Shown here one piece after another: positions 1-7,592 of a stretch of DNA of 58,830 nt (position 1 is the stretch's first letter; the number at the start of each line of letters is the position of its first letter). This DNA comes from Dermabacter sp. p3-SID358 (lineage in GTDB: Bacteria > Actinomycetota > Actinomycetes > Actinomycetales > Dermabacteraceae): positions 1-58,830 of the forward strand of contig NZ_JALXOZ010000016.1 of assembly GCF_025147465.1 (NCBI RefSeq), written 5' to 3'. A program made the translations under genes and the position numbers. The notes below the pieces were generated by a model. The model had not been told where the DNA came from. It saw nothing but the letters and a program-made list of their open reading frames with translations, and did no database searches.

Positions 1-74
1 GATGAGGGAGCTTCACGCGAGCCCTAAATGGCCTGCCGCTTTCGTATCACCGGCGCGCTTGAGGTGCAGGCTTT

Positions 75-527
75 TCAGGCCTTCTTCTCGCGGAACGGGT
101 TCGCGGCTTGCGCGACGCTCGCCCACGAGTCGGGAGTGATGAGGAGAGGAACCGCATCTTGCTCCCAGAACACGCGAGCAACGATGTCGCCTTGAGCCTT
201 CGTAAACATGACGAAAAGCATCGCAAGGTCAAACTTCTTGCCGGCTCGAGCATTGATATAGGCCACTGCGGCGTCCTCGAGTCTGCTTCGAGAAAAGACC
301 CCGTGCGTAAAAGCGCCGCTCTCGACATAAAAGATCGGGTCGACCTGCTGCAGTGCGGTTCCTTCAAGTCCTGCGGCAAAAGTGAAGGCGACGTTGAAGC
401 CATCCCACGAGCCTGAAAACTCGGAAACCTCATCGTGGATCAGAGAGACAAGTTGCGTAAGAAGACGTTCGACTTCGCTACCTGCATCACCTGTCGCAGT
501 ATTTTCGGATGTGGGGTCGTTGGTCAT
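75..527 (-). CDS. Unknown 150-aa protein, candidate immunity protein (second of pair)
   Basis: Soluble, acidic protein of 150 residues with no signal peptide or membrane segment; I do not recognise the family. The ATG is preceded by a GAGGG ribosome site about 6 nt away, and the start overlaps the stop of the gene above it (ATGA), so the two are translationally coupled. Both sit directly downstream of nuclease effector A on the same strand, which is the usual place for immunity genes of secreted polymorphic toxins. The immunity role is inferred from position and size only. The middle (FTKAQGDIVARVFWEQD) and the alternating polar/hydrophobic pattern suggest a compact alpha/beta fold. Nothing is seen between base 1 and its stop. 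Confidence 0.75.
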   Translation of the reverse strand: MTNDPTSENTATGDAGSEVERLLTQLVSLIHDEVSEFSGSWDGFNVAFTFAAGLEGTALQQVDPIFYVESGAFTHGVFSRSRLEDAAVAYINARAGKKFDLAMLFVMFTKAQGDIVARVFWEQDAVPLLITPDSWASVAQAANPFREKKA

Positions 528-919
528 GAAGCCCTCAATTCCTCTGCAAGATCCCGAAGGGCGGCTGCACTCGCCGGGTTTGCGTCGCCGCCGAACCCCT
601 CAACAAGATGGTAAGTGAAGCTATCGGCTTGCCGATCGAAATGGGCCACAAGCGTCGCGGCTTGGTCGGGATGCACCTGTTTCTCCAGGAAAACTTCAAA
701 GAGTAGTTTCCGGTGCGCCTTTTCGAAGGCGAGGTCTACGGTGAAGGGCGGCTCTCCCTCAAAGTGCCCGAGTCTCGTCTCGAAGTTTTCCCCCGACGAG
801 GTGTGCACCATGAACGAGGTCAGTCCTTCGAGGCGATCGACGTTTTCAAGACCGCGGCGAACTTCGTATTCGAACCGCTCAACCGGTGAACCGGCCCACG
901 GGGCGCTAAATTCTGCCAT
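524..919 (-). CDS. Unknown 131-aa protein, candidate immunity protein (first of pair)
   Basis: Soluble 131-residue protein, strongly acidic, no transmembrane segment, family not recognised. The ATG has an AAGGTGG ribosome site 4-6 nt upstream. It starts 67 nt after the stop of nuclease effector A on the same strand, and its stop overlaps the start of the next small gene by 4 nt. Size, charge and position fit an immunity protein against effector A; this is inference. It shows no convincing similarity to its 150-aa partner by eye, so the two may be immunities to different toxins, or one may be left over from an earlier effector tail. Confidence 0.75.
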   Translation of the reverse strand: MAEFSAPWAGSPVERFEYEVRRGLENVDRLEGLTSFMVHTSSGENFETRLGHFEGEPPFTVDLAFEKAHRKLLFEVFLEKQVHPDQAATLVAHFDRQADSFTYHLVEGFGGDANPASAAALRDLAEELRAS

Positions 920-986
920 ATTCCCACCTTAGCGAGCTAGCCTGACTTCTGACTGGTGCGCTCTTCCCCCAAGTGCGTGAACGGAG

Positions 987-3329
987 CTAGTCACCGTCTC
1001 CCCCCAAGGCTTGTTCGCGCAGCGTCGGGAAGTTTCGCTCGCGAACGTCGGGCTGGTCTGTGACTCCGTACTTATTGGGGTTACGGCTGAAGCGCTGTTC
1101 CGCATTATTTTCGAAGAGAACAGAAAAATCGGCCCACTGTTTTCTGGTTTCCCGGTCTCGCAAAGTAATCTCTGTCAGGTAGTCAATTGGGCGTCCGGAC
1201 TCTTCAAGTTTGACGTGTGCCTTCGATTCGACGTAGGACTTGTGTTCCGGCTTGACTGCGTCTCTAATGACACTCTCGAGTTGGTTGTATGGTCCACTAT
1301 TGAGTCGCGTATCTTGAGGCAGATAGTTACCGGCCCCCAAGTTCGCTGCCCAACTATGGGCTTGCTTATGGCCCGCGTTGTCGGTTGGTTCCTTACCGAG
1401 CTCTTCGATGGCCTTTTGGCCAGCCTCTTGGTCAAGACGCGGAGCATCTTTGAACGTTTCAAAAATTGTCGCGCGATGATCTTCATAGTGGGGTGCCATG
1501 TCGAACTCGAATCTGTTTTGGCCTACCTTGGAGTCAACGTACCGCATACCTTCATCTGGGGCGTCAATTACTTCGGACTCCACATGAGGAGTGTCGCCGG
1601 CGGTCCGTGCGACGCGATCTTCAAGCGGGACGACAGTCTTTTCAGGGCGCACATACGAGCCATCTACAACTTTATGGTTAGAGTTGCGCCACTCGTCTCC
1701 CGCCCAGTGTTTCAGCGGATTTCGGTACTTTGGCAGAGTTCCGTCTTCACCACGGCCGAAGGTCTTCTCAAGTACTTCTTCATGCTTCATCGCTGTGTGC
1801 TGTCCATGCACATTGTCTGTATTGAAAAGATACTTGGCTGCGGCCGCCATCGACTCATTGCCCTCTTCAAGGTATTTATTAGCCAGGTCGGCACGACCGC
1901 GACTCTCATAGTAATCCACGGCATCGATCGGTTCATCGATCTTTTTGGAGTGGTGCTCCCAATCTGACGCAAGTTGTTGCTTCAAAGTCGGTTGGGAGGG
2001 GAGGTCCTTCGCGGCAGCCGCTCCAGCATGATTCGCGTGACTAGCGCCAGTCTTTCCGACAGTGTCTCCGTGCTGCGTGACCGTGCGTGCGCCGGAGCGT
2101 GCGAGGTCATCGGCACTATGCGCCGCACCGCTCGCACCAATTCGGGCCACGTCGTCAAGTGCGCCGGTGGCCGCTTTAGCTCCGGTGCGAGTGACACCTG
2201 CCGCGCCCATAGCTCCGAGAGAGGCCCTAGCGGCCTCCCCGAGTCCGGTCTTGCCGGCTGCAAGTGCTCCAGCTTTCCCGGCGCCCCTCAACGATGCCGC
2301 TGCGCCGCCCCTCGCCAAAGCCGCGGCTCCTCCCTTTGCGGCCGCGCCCGCGGTGGCTTTCGCGCCGGCGGTTGCGCCCATCTTCGCAAGCCCACCTGTG
2401 CCGCCGGAGGCAACGGTCATGATCGCATCCGGTGCGACTCGGCCGAGGTAGTAAGCTCGATCATCATTGAATTCTTGCCACTCGTTCGACACCCAGTTTT
2501 TGGTGCCGCTCACCACGGTCGAGGCAGTATCTTTGGCATCGAAGTTCTGCGCTGCAATAGCGAGCGAATCACGCATGCGGCCAAGTCCGCCGTTTTTCAC
2601 GAAGTCATCTAGACCCTTGGCGGCATCAAAGATTTCTTGGCGATGCTCAAAGGCATACCGAACGCCGTTAACGGCTGACTTGCCAAGCGCCCAAAAAGCT
2701 TTACCCGTGTCGACAAGGGCATCCCATGCTCCTTGACCGAAGCGCATGAGCCAGTTGCCATCACGCCCTTCTCTGCCTCCGCCCGCATCAGGCATTTCAA
2801 AGCCGTTGTCGTTAAATCGCGCTGCAAGGTCCTCATCTGCGCTCTTGACGTCATCGCAGAGTTGCTGGACTTCAGTCTCGAGGCGACTGAGCTCAGCTTC
2901 GGCTTCGGCGATTGCTTCCTCGCGTTCCTCGTTGGGAACCTCGCGTTCTTCACCATCCGGACCAGTTTCGGCTTTGGTCTTGGGCATTGCCTCAGCCGCG
3001 GCAAGGGCTCTCTCAGCCGCAGCAATCTCTCGCTCAAGTTGGCGCTTGCGGCGCTGCAGCTCGGAGAGTTTCGATGCATAGTCGTCTAGCGCGCTCTTGA
3101 TTCCGTCGGTGCTTGCCTGGACATCCGAGGCAATTGCCTTGGGTGTATCCATGGCCTCGTAGGCTTTCTCGGTGTTGTCAGCCTGGAAGGTCCCGGCGAG
3201 CGCGACCCACTCCGCTTGGGCCGAGGACACAAGGTCCAAAGTCTCGTGTCCAGCGTCGCGAATTTCTGCGCCGAGTTGGCGAACGGGGCCCGGCTCGTCA
3301 ATGTCTGGAAGGCTTGCTGCAAGGCTCAT
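987..3329 (-). CDS. T7SS effector A with EssD-like (Endonuclea_NS_2) nuclease tail
   Basis: Large predicted secreted toxin of 780 residues. Residues 1-140 form the targeting domain shared with effectors B and C: LPDIDEPG at 7-14, Trp41, LDDYA at 81-85, then a long coiled coil interrupted by a VPNEERE loop (131-137). It resembles the putative T7SS secretion-signal family. A Gly/Ala-rich middle follows (about 300-430). The last 200 residues match the ββα-metal nuclease pattern of EssD-type Endonuclea_NS_2: DNAGH around 650-654, then GNYLPQDTRLN with Asn677. I chose this ATG, not the codon 19 residues earlier, because CGGGAG lies just upstream and paralogues begin here. The partner gene ends 1 nt before. 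Expected to cleave nucleic acid in target cells. Confidence 0.85.
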   Translation of the reverse strand: MSLAASLPDIDEPGPVRQLGAEIRDAGHETLDLVSSAQAEWVALAGTFQADNTEKAYEAMDTPKAIASDVQASTDGIKSALDDYASKLSELQRRKRQLEREIAAAERALAAAEAMPKTKAETGPDGEEREVPNEEREEAIAEAEAELSRLETEVQQLCDDVKSADEDLAARFNDNGFEMPDAGGGREGRDGNWLMRFGQGAWDALVDTGKAFWALGKSAVNGVRYAFEHRQEIFDAAKGLDDFVKNGGLGRMRDSLAIAAQNFDAKDTASTVVSGTKNWVSNEWQEFNDDRAYYLGRVAPDAIMTVASGGTGGLAKMGATAGAKATAGAAAKGGAAALARGGAAASLRGAGKAGALAAGKTGLGEAARASLGAMGAAGVTRTGAKAATGALDDVARIGASGAAHSADDLARSGARTVTQHGDTVGKTGASHANHAGAAAAKDLPSQPTLKQQLASDWEHHSKKIDEPIDAVDYYESRGRADLANKYLEEGNESMAAAAKYLFNTDNVHGQHTAMKHEEVLEKTFGRGEDGTLPKYRNPLKHWAGDEWRNSNHKVVDGSYVRPEKTVVPLEDRVARTAGDTPHVESEVIDAPDEGMRYVDSKVGQNRFEFDMAPHYEDHRATIFETFKDAPRLDQEAGQKAIEELGKEPTDNAGHKQAHSWAANLGAGNYLPQDTRLNSGPYNQLESVIRDAVKPEHKSYVESKAHVKLEESGRPIDYLTEITLRDRETRKQWADFSVLFENNAEQRFSRNPNKYGVTDQPDVRERNFPTLREQALGGDGD

Positions 3330-3330
3330 G

Positions 3331-3666
3331 TCACGCTCCCGGTGCGTCGATAGTAGGAACGGAACCAGCAGCGCATCGTGAGTCATTGCTCATCGTTGCA
3401 TCGGCGTCAGTAAAGGAATTTATTGCCTCGACCGTGCATGATGCGTTCTGGTACCCGAGCCCCTGAGCACCCTTGATTCCAACGGACAGAAAATCCTCTA
3501 AGTACGTGTTTGCTGCAGCGTTACTACTGGGGCTGTACTGTAGAGCGCTGCTTGCCGTGGACTTGGCTGAGTCAGCTTTATCCACGGCTGACGTCAATTT
3601 GTCGAGCAAGTCCAGTGCCTGCCCGATGATGTGCTTAGAAGCGTTGACATCGATGCTGTATTTCAA
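3331..3666 (-). CDS. DUF6507-like helical partner of effector A
   Basis: 111-residue, mainly helical protein beginning MKYSIDV, with ALQYSP at 41-46. Both features are at identical positions in the two other partner genes of this island. It resembles small WXG100-like actinobacterial proteins of the DUF6507 type. A TTG start is proposed: GAGGGGG lies 7 nt upstream and this aligns the N-terminus with the paralogues' MKY/MEY; the upstream GTG lacks a ribosome site. Its stop is one base before the effector A start. By analogy with the small helical Lap partners of LXG effectors in Firmicutes, it probably binds the effector N-terminus and delivers it to EccC; that is inference. Confidence 0.7.
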   Translation of the reverse strand: MKYSIDVNASKHIIGQALDLLDKLTSAVDKADSAKSTASSALQYSPSSNAAANTYLEDFLSVGIKGAQGLGYQNASCTVEAINSFTDADATMSNDSRCAAGSVPTIDAPGA

Positions 3667-3873
3667 CGTAATACCCCCTCGAAAGTTCACGGTTATTGCG
3701 AGTCCAGCAACCTCGTGATGGAGAGCTGGAGTAGCGGATATGGTGAGGCGCCATTGGTGGCGGCGGTGGCGTGCACGGCGAAGCGCCGGTAGGTTTGCCT
3801 ATCGTCCCCTCGTGACTGCGCCGGAGCGGGGCGTCGAGCCCTTCCCGGCAGCCGTCGCCCTAGAACTGATGCG

Positions 3874-5901
3874 CTAGGGTCGCGGCGGGTTAGAGACCTT
3901 GACGGGGCCGTTCTCCATGCCCTCTTGCTTCACATTCCCTAAGTTGCGGGCCGTGAGGTCAGGCTGGTCCCATTCCTCGGAGTACTTTTTCGGATCCGGG
4001 TAGAACTCTTGGTTCCCATTGTTTTTAAAGTCAAGATCTGCTTCGAGCCACGAGGCGTCACTAGAACGATCGCGCAGTTCGATATCGAAATCGTACTCTG
4101 AGGGCCGACCGGTAGGAGTCAGGTACACGTCAGTTTCCGTGTATCCGACGCTGTCGTGATCCTCAACCCCCTTCATCACAGTTTCTTCTCCGTTACGGTA
4201 AGGGCCTCTGTTGAGGTCCCCGTTTTGGGGACGGAAATTCCCCGGTCCAGAGTTTGGGCTGAGTGCGTGCGGCTGAAGGTGTCCTGCATCATCGCCAGGA
4301 GTTTTTCCAAAGTTGGCTATATGCTTTCGTCCCGCTCTTTGATCAAGACGTTCCACTTTGGTGAACTTCTCTGAGACCTGCGACTCAACTTCGATGTAGT
4401 GAGACCTAACCCTATATATCGTCGTGTTCTGGCCGATTTCAACACGAACCTCGCGAACGTCGTCATTGACGTAATCCACGACGGTGGTCTTGGGGTCTGG
4501 GGCTTCGCCTCGAGCACGTTCCACGCGATCGGGTAGCTCCTCGGGGAAGTTGGTTTCCCCGGTGTATTCACCTGTATTGACCTGATAGTCAACAACACCG
4601 TTCCACTCCTGATAGGGAGAGAACGCAAACGGGTTGCTGAAGCCGCGATACACGTCTGTGTCTCCGCCACCGTAAGCCATGGCGCGATACTCGTCCCCGA
4701 TTTGATCCGGGTTGAGGCCCGCGAGATAAGCGGCGCGTTCGGAATCTCCTTGAGCATGAGCCTGGTCGATGAGTTCCTGGCGGCCTTGACCATCGAAAAA
4801 CTCGGTAGCGGAAATATTCTCCTCAGTCAGACCTCCGTGGGCCGACCTTTGTTTGTCAGACAGTGCACCGTGCACCCCGGCTCCGGCCGCACCGGCCGCT
4901 GTCCTCCGGCTCGCAGACCGGGCCCCTCTCTTCAAGACCTTGCCCGTGGCGTTGGCACCTTTGGCAGTCTTGCCAAGCACGCCGGCCCAGCCGGGGAGCA
5001 GGTAGGTCGAGGCATTGCCGAGCGAATACGCAGGGTCGTTCATCACCTCGATGAACTCGCCCTTGAGCCATGCTTTTCCATGGCGTTCGATCGAGGAGTG
5101 GCCGGGTGGGCTTGCGGCGTAATCCGCGGTTAATTCGGTAAAGGACCTCAAAGAATTTTCGAGTCCGCCGCTCTTGAAGAATTCTCTAAGCGTCAACGCC
5201 TGCGAAAAGGCCATGGACGTGTTGCGAATGAGGGCCAGGGGAGGTAAAGAGCTCAAACTTCCCATCGCGACAAGACCGAGGAGAGGGCGGATTCCATCTA
5301 GAACCCCCAGGGCAAAACGGCCGTTCAGGAGCCCATCGTTAAAATTCAGTACCGAGTGCACGCCTATCGATCCGTGGGCGAATGCGGATGCGGTGTTGGA
5401 GTCGGCGTTTTCTACGTCCATTTTAAGCATTGCGACGTCCACTTCGAGCTTCGCGAGTTTCGACTCCGCGGCATCGATTGCGCTTTCGCGCTCCTTATTA
5501 GGAACCTCGCGGGTCTCGCCAGGATTCGCCGGATCATCCTCAGTGACGGTTTCGGGCATCGCCTTTGCAGCATCGAGTTCGGCAAGAGCAGCCTCGATTT
5601 CGCTCGCGAGTTGGTCTTTACGTCGATGAAAGTCTTCGAGCTCGTCAGCGTAGTCTTGGAGCGTGTCCCCCAGAGTTTCGCTTTTCTCTTTGAGTGATTC
5701 TGCTGCAACTCGAGGCGTGTTCATTCCGTCGTAAACTTTGTGCTCTTGCGGATCGTGGTAGGAGCCCCTGATCTGCGCCCATGAGTCTTCTGCATTGATA
5801 ACGATGGCGAGTGTGCTATGCCCAACGTTCTTAATATCTTCACCGACCGCGCGAACGCTCGATGGGTCATCAATGTCGGGGAGGTCAGAAACCGAAACCA
5901 T
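3874..5901 (-). CDS. T7SS effector B with EssD-like (Endonuclea_NS_2) nuclease tail
   Basis: 675-residue predicted secreted nuclease, paralogous to effector A at both ends. N-terminus: LPDIDDPSS at 7-15, Trp41, LQDYA at 81-85, coiled coil with VPNKERE at 133-139. The middle (about 210-270) is hydrophobic with no Gly/Ala-rich block. C-terminus: DDAGHLQPH at 537-545 and NFRPQNGDLN ending in Asn564, the nuclease metal/catalytic motif; this copy fits the Endonuclea_NS_2 consensus better than A. The start with GGGGG upstream is used; the 30 codons before it have no paralogous counterpart. It overlaps the end of its partner gene by 17 nt. Unlike effector A, no small gene follows: 207 bp separate its stop from the next partner gene. 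Confidence 0.85.
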   Translation of the reverse strand: MVSVSDLPDIDDPSSVRAVGEDIKNVGHSTLAIVINAEDSWAQIRGSYHDPQEHKVYDGMNTPRVAAESLKEKSETLGDTLQDYADELEDFHRRKDQLASEIEAALAELDAAKAMPETVTEDDPANPGETREVPNKERESAIDAAESKLAKLEVDVAMLKMDVENADSNTASAFAHGSIGVHSVLNFNDGLLNGRFALGVLDGIRPLLGLVAMGSLSSLPPLALIRNTSMAFSQALTLREFFKSGGLENSLRSFTELTADYAASPPGHSSIERHGKAWLKGEFIEVMNDPAYSLGNASTYLLPGWAGVLGKTAKGANATGKVLKRGARSASRRTAAGAAGAGVHGALSDKQRSAHGGLTEENISATEFFDGQGRQELIDQAHAQGDSERAAYLAGLNPDQIGDEYRAMAYGGGDTDVYRGFSNPFAFSPYQEWNGVVDYQVNTGEYTGETNFPEELPDRVERARGEAPDPKTTVVDYVNDDVREVRVEIGQNTTIYRVRSHYIEVESQVSEKFTKVERLDQRAGRKHIANFGKTPGDDAGHLQPHALSPNSGPGNFRPQNGDLNRGPYRNGEETVMKGVEDHDSVGYTETDVYLTPTGRPSEYDFDIELRDRSSDASWLEADLDFKNNGNQEFYPDPKKYSEEWDQPDLTARNLGNVKQEGMENGPVKVSNPPRP

Positions 5902-6238
5902 TGCGCACCCCCGGAAGATCAAGGTCGGTGAGAGAGGAAAGCGCGTCATGCGCATCAGAGGACATTCTCGAGTCCCCCCCGGTGTACGCATTGCATGCGC
6001 CGACCGTGCTGGAAATAGTCGTCTGGGCGTAGTCGCGACTAACCATTATTTGTTGAGCCACGAAGTTTTCGAGGCAGCTTCGCACTGCAGATGACGTTTG
6101 TGGGCTGTATTGGAACGCAGTGGTCGCGTTAGATTCGGCCTCGTCTGTGAGCGCTAGCATTTGGTCCAGGCCGTCGATCGACGCTTGCGTCTCACTCACG
6201 ACACCGGCTATGCCTCCTGGATCGATGCTGTATTCCAT
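5885..6238 (-). CDS. DUF6507-like helical partner of effector B
   Basis: 117-residue helical protein beginning MEYSIDPGG, with AFQYSP at 41-46, aligned without gaps to the partner proteins of effectors A and C through residue 60. The ATG follows AGGGAAAGAG. Its last codons overlap the start of effector B by 17 nt, so the effector ribosome site lies inside this gene, a tight coupling suited to co-production of a cargo and its escort. It is the first gene of the effector B operon, after the 312-bp gap below the WXG100 pair. Family assignment (DUF6507-like) is from memory of the pattern; the escort role is inference. Confidence 0.7.
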   Translation of the reverse strand: MEYSIDPGGIAGVVSETQASIDGLDQMLALTDEAESNATTAFQYSPQTSSAVRSCLENFVAQQIMVSRDYAQTTISSTVGACNAYTGGDSRMSSDAHDALSSLTDLDLPGVRNGFGF

Positions 6239-6550
6239 CTCTTTCCCTAGTTTCGAATCTTTGTGACGTTCTGGTGAAGTACTCGATTATGAAGGCGTGG
6301 TGCCTCCCGCGTGAAAGCTACCGCTGCAAAAGGGCACTCCAGCTCCGTAGTTCTGAACGGTGAGAAGGTAGGTGGGGAGGGCGTTTCGCTCAATGACCGC
6401 TGATCGCTCCTGCTTCGCCAGTGGCCGCGGTGAGGGGCGGCGAGCAGTTGATGAATGAGAGCTTGTGACCTCGAGGTACGTGCGACTTTGTGGCGAGTGA
6501 TCATAAGCCCTGCCACCCCGGTTGTGGGGTGGCAGGGTGTGGTGGTGTGG
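6239..6550. other. Intergenic region upstream of the effector B operon
   Basis: 312 bp between the WXG100 stop and the effector B partner gene. It holds the terminator-like hairpin of the WXG100 operon at its right end and presumably the effector B promoter. An 89-codon open frame here (minus strand) starts inside the hairpin, has no ribosome site and looks non-coding. I could not identify a convincing promoter. Confidence 0.5.
6508..6537 (-). terminator. Hairpin after WXG100 pair, copy 1
   Basis: Perfect 12-bp stem (CCCTGCCACCCC and its complement) with a 6-nt loop, 13 nt after the WXG100 stop on the minus strand. No U-run follows, so it is a terminator-like or mRNA-stabilising hairpin rather than a classical intrinsic terminator. 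Confidence 0.7.
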
Positions 6551-6859
6551 TTAGCCGATGTTGGCGACGGCGGTGGCGGCGCGTTGTTGTGCGCCGGTTG
6601 CGGTTTCGTCGTTGCGGGCCATGGTGTTCTTGACGAGGTCGATGATGGTGCGGACCTCTTTGGAGGCGCGGTCCCAGCGCTGTTCGACGTGGCGGTATTC
6701 TTCGGAGACGCCGTCGGCCTGGAAGTCGCTCATGGCGGCAGCAACCTGCTGGTCACGCTGGGCGATGAGACCTTCGAGACGACCGATGATGCCGCCGAGG
6801 TCGCCCTGGACGGTCTGGGAAACGCTGGTGTTGAAGGAGATGCGGTCTGACGTAGGCAT
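6551..6859 (-). CDS. WXG100 (Esx) family protein, copy 1, second gene of pair
   Basis: 102-residue helical hairpin protein of the ESAT-6/WXG100 superfamily, substrate or co-substrate of the EccC/EccD system encoded nearby. The turn is FQADGVSEEY followed by a Trp in VEQRW, so Phe stands where the canonical WxG Trp would be. The C-terminal helix has evenly spaced hydrophobics (VRTIIDLVKNTM). It starts at an ATG with AGAGGA 8 nt upstream, 35 nt after the first WXG100 gene. Probably forms a heterodimer with that partner. The protein is identical to the one at 10261-10569. Confidence 0.9.
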   Translation of the reverse strand: MPTSDRISFNTSVSQTVQGDLGGIIGRLEGLIAQRDQQVAAAMSDFQADGVSEEYRHVEQRWDRASKEVRTIIDLVKNTMARNDETATGAQQRAATAVANIG

Positions 6860-6894
6860 GGGTTTTCCTCTCTAAAGATTCAAAAAGTGGGGGA

Positions 6895-7230
6895 TCAGCG
6901 CTGGCCGGAGAAGCGAGCGCCGTCGAAGTTGGCCGAGCCCTGTGCGGAGGTGGCGTTGTCCATCGACTCCTGGTCGCCGGTCTGGAACGCGGTGTCCATT
7001 CCGCCCTGGCCCTCAAGGATGCGACCGAGGGAGGTGTTGAGGTCGTTGCTGACCTCGTCGGTGCGGCCCTTGAACTGATCGAAAGCGGCGCGGCCAGCAC
7101 CGTTGAAGTTACCTTCGAGAGGCTCAACCGACGCCACGAGCTGCTTGACGAGCGTGCCGAGGTCGTCGTTAGCGCCCTGGGTGTTGGTGGTGAGGGTGGA
7201 GAGGGTTGTGTTCCCCATATCGAATTTCAT
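6895..7230 (-). CDS. WXG100 (Esx) family protein, copy 1, first gene of pair
   Basis: 111-residue WXG100-type protein starting MKFDMGNTT. The turn motif is FNG within NFNGAGRAAFDQF (Phe for Trp), followed by the long second helix TDEVSNDLNTSLGRIL. The tail has an FQTGD stretch that could be a variant of the YxxxD/E export signal; that is tentative. The ATG at 7230 is used because AAGGAG lies 9 nt upstream; the in-frame GTG three codons earlier is too close to that site. First gene of the unit, with about 120 nt of repeat-encoded leader. Identical to 10605-10940. Confidence 0.9.
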   Translation of the reverse strand: MKFDMGNTTLSTLTTNTQGANDDLGTLVKQLVASVEPLEGNFNGAGRAAFDQFKGRTDEVSNDLNTSLGRILEGQGGMDTAFQTGDQESMDNATSAQGSANFDGARFSGQR

Positions 7231-7592
7231 GATGTGCACTCCTTGGCAGTCTGGCAGGAGTGTGCGAACCTCGGCGTCAGAGCGCGTGCGGTTCCCACGC
7301 TTCCCCCTATTTACGGCGTCCGGGCCCTAAGTCCCGTTATCTGACCGTTACATAGAATCATGATTCCAAAGAGCTGTCAGTGGATCGCAATATTAATTTC
7401 CATTGTGTTTGCGTAGAGTTTACCTAAATGTGATGTTGGTAGTGGGGTGATTGAGATATCAAGTTAGCGCGTTCTGATTCTCCTTTAACGACGAGCAGCC
7501 CCACCTTCTACGCCTAAGCGAAGTACGCGTTTCGCGGGCGTATAAAGGTGGGGCTACTTGAGGTTATAAACGGGCTTTACGGAAACGCTGAG
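7231..7592. other. Intergenic region: WXG100 leader and effector C terminator
   Basis: 362 bp without a gene. The left third belongs to the direct repeat and is the presumed promoter/leader of WXG100 copy 1. The middle (7353-7496) is unique and AT-richer. The right end carries the hairpin after effector C. I see no further reading frame. Confidence 0.5.
7497..7555 (-). terminator. Long hairpin after effector C
   Basis: Outer arms AGCCCCACCTT (7497-7507) and its exact complement (7545-7555), with a further inner TACGCC/GGCGTA pairing. It lies 38 nt after the effector C stop. No U-run is seen. Confidence 0.6.

Larger units (their letters stand above)
6507..7352. repeat. 846-bp direct repeat, copy 1 (whole WXG100 transcription unit)
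   Basis: Reads identical to 10217-11062 (offset 3,710 bp). All translated frames of the two copies match, and so do the lines I compared. It runs from the first base before the terminator-like hairpin, through both WXG100 genes, to about 120 bp upstream of the first gene. Sequences diverge at once outside both edges. The lack of silent changes implies very recent duplication or ongoing gene conversion. Confidence 0.92.

Noticed and set aside
1011..1967. Plus-strand 318-residue open frame opposite effector A
   Set aside because: No recognizable motif and no convincing ribosome site; the opposite strand encodes the conserved nuclease domain.
6247..6516. Possible 89-residue gene below the WXG100 pair
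   Set aside because: Starts within the terminator-like hairpin, lacks a ribosome site, and its composition is unlike neighbouring genes.
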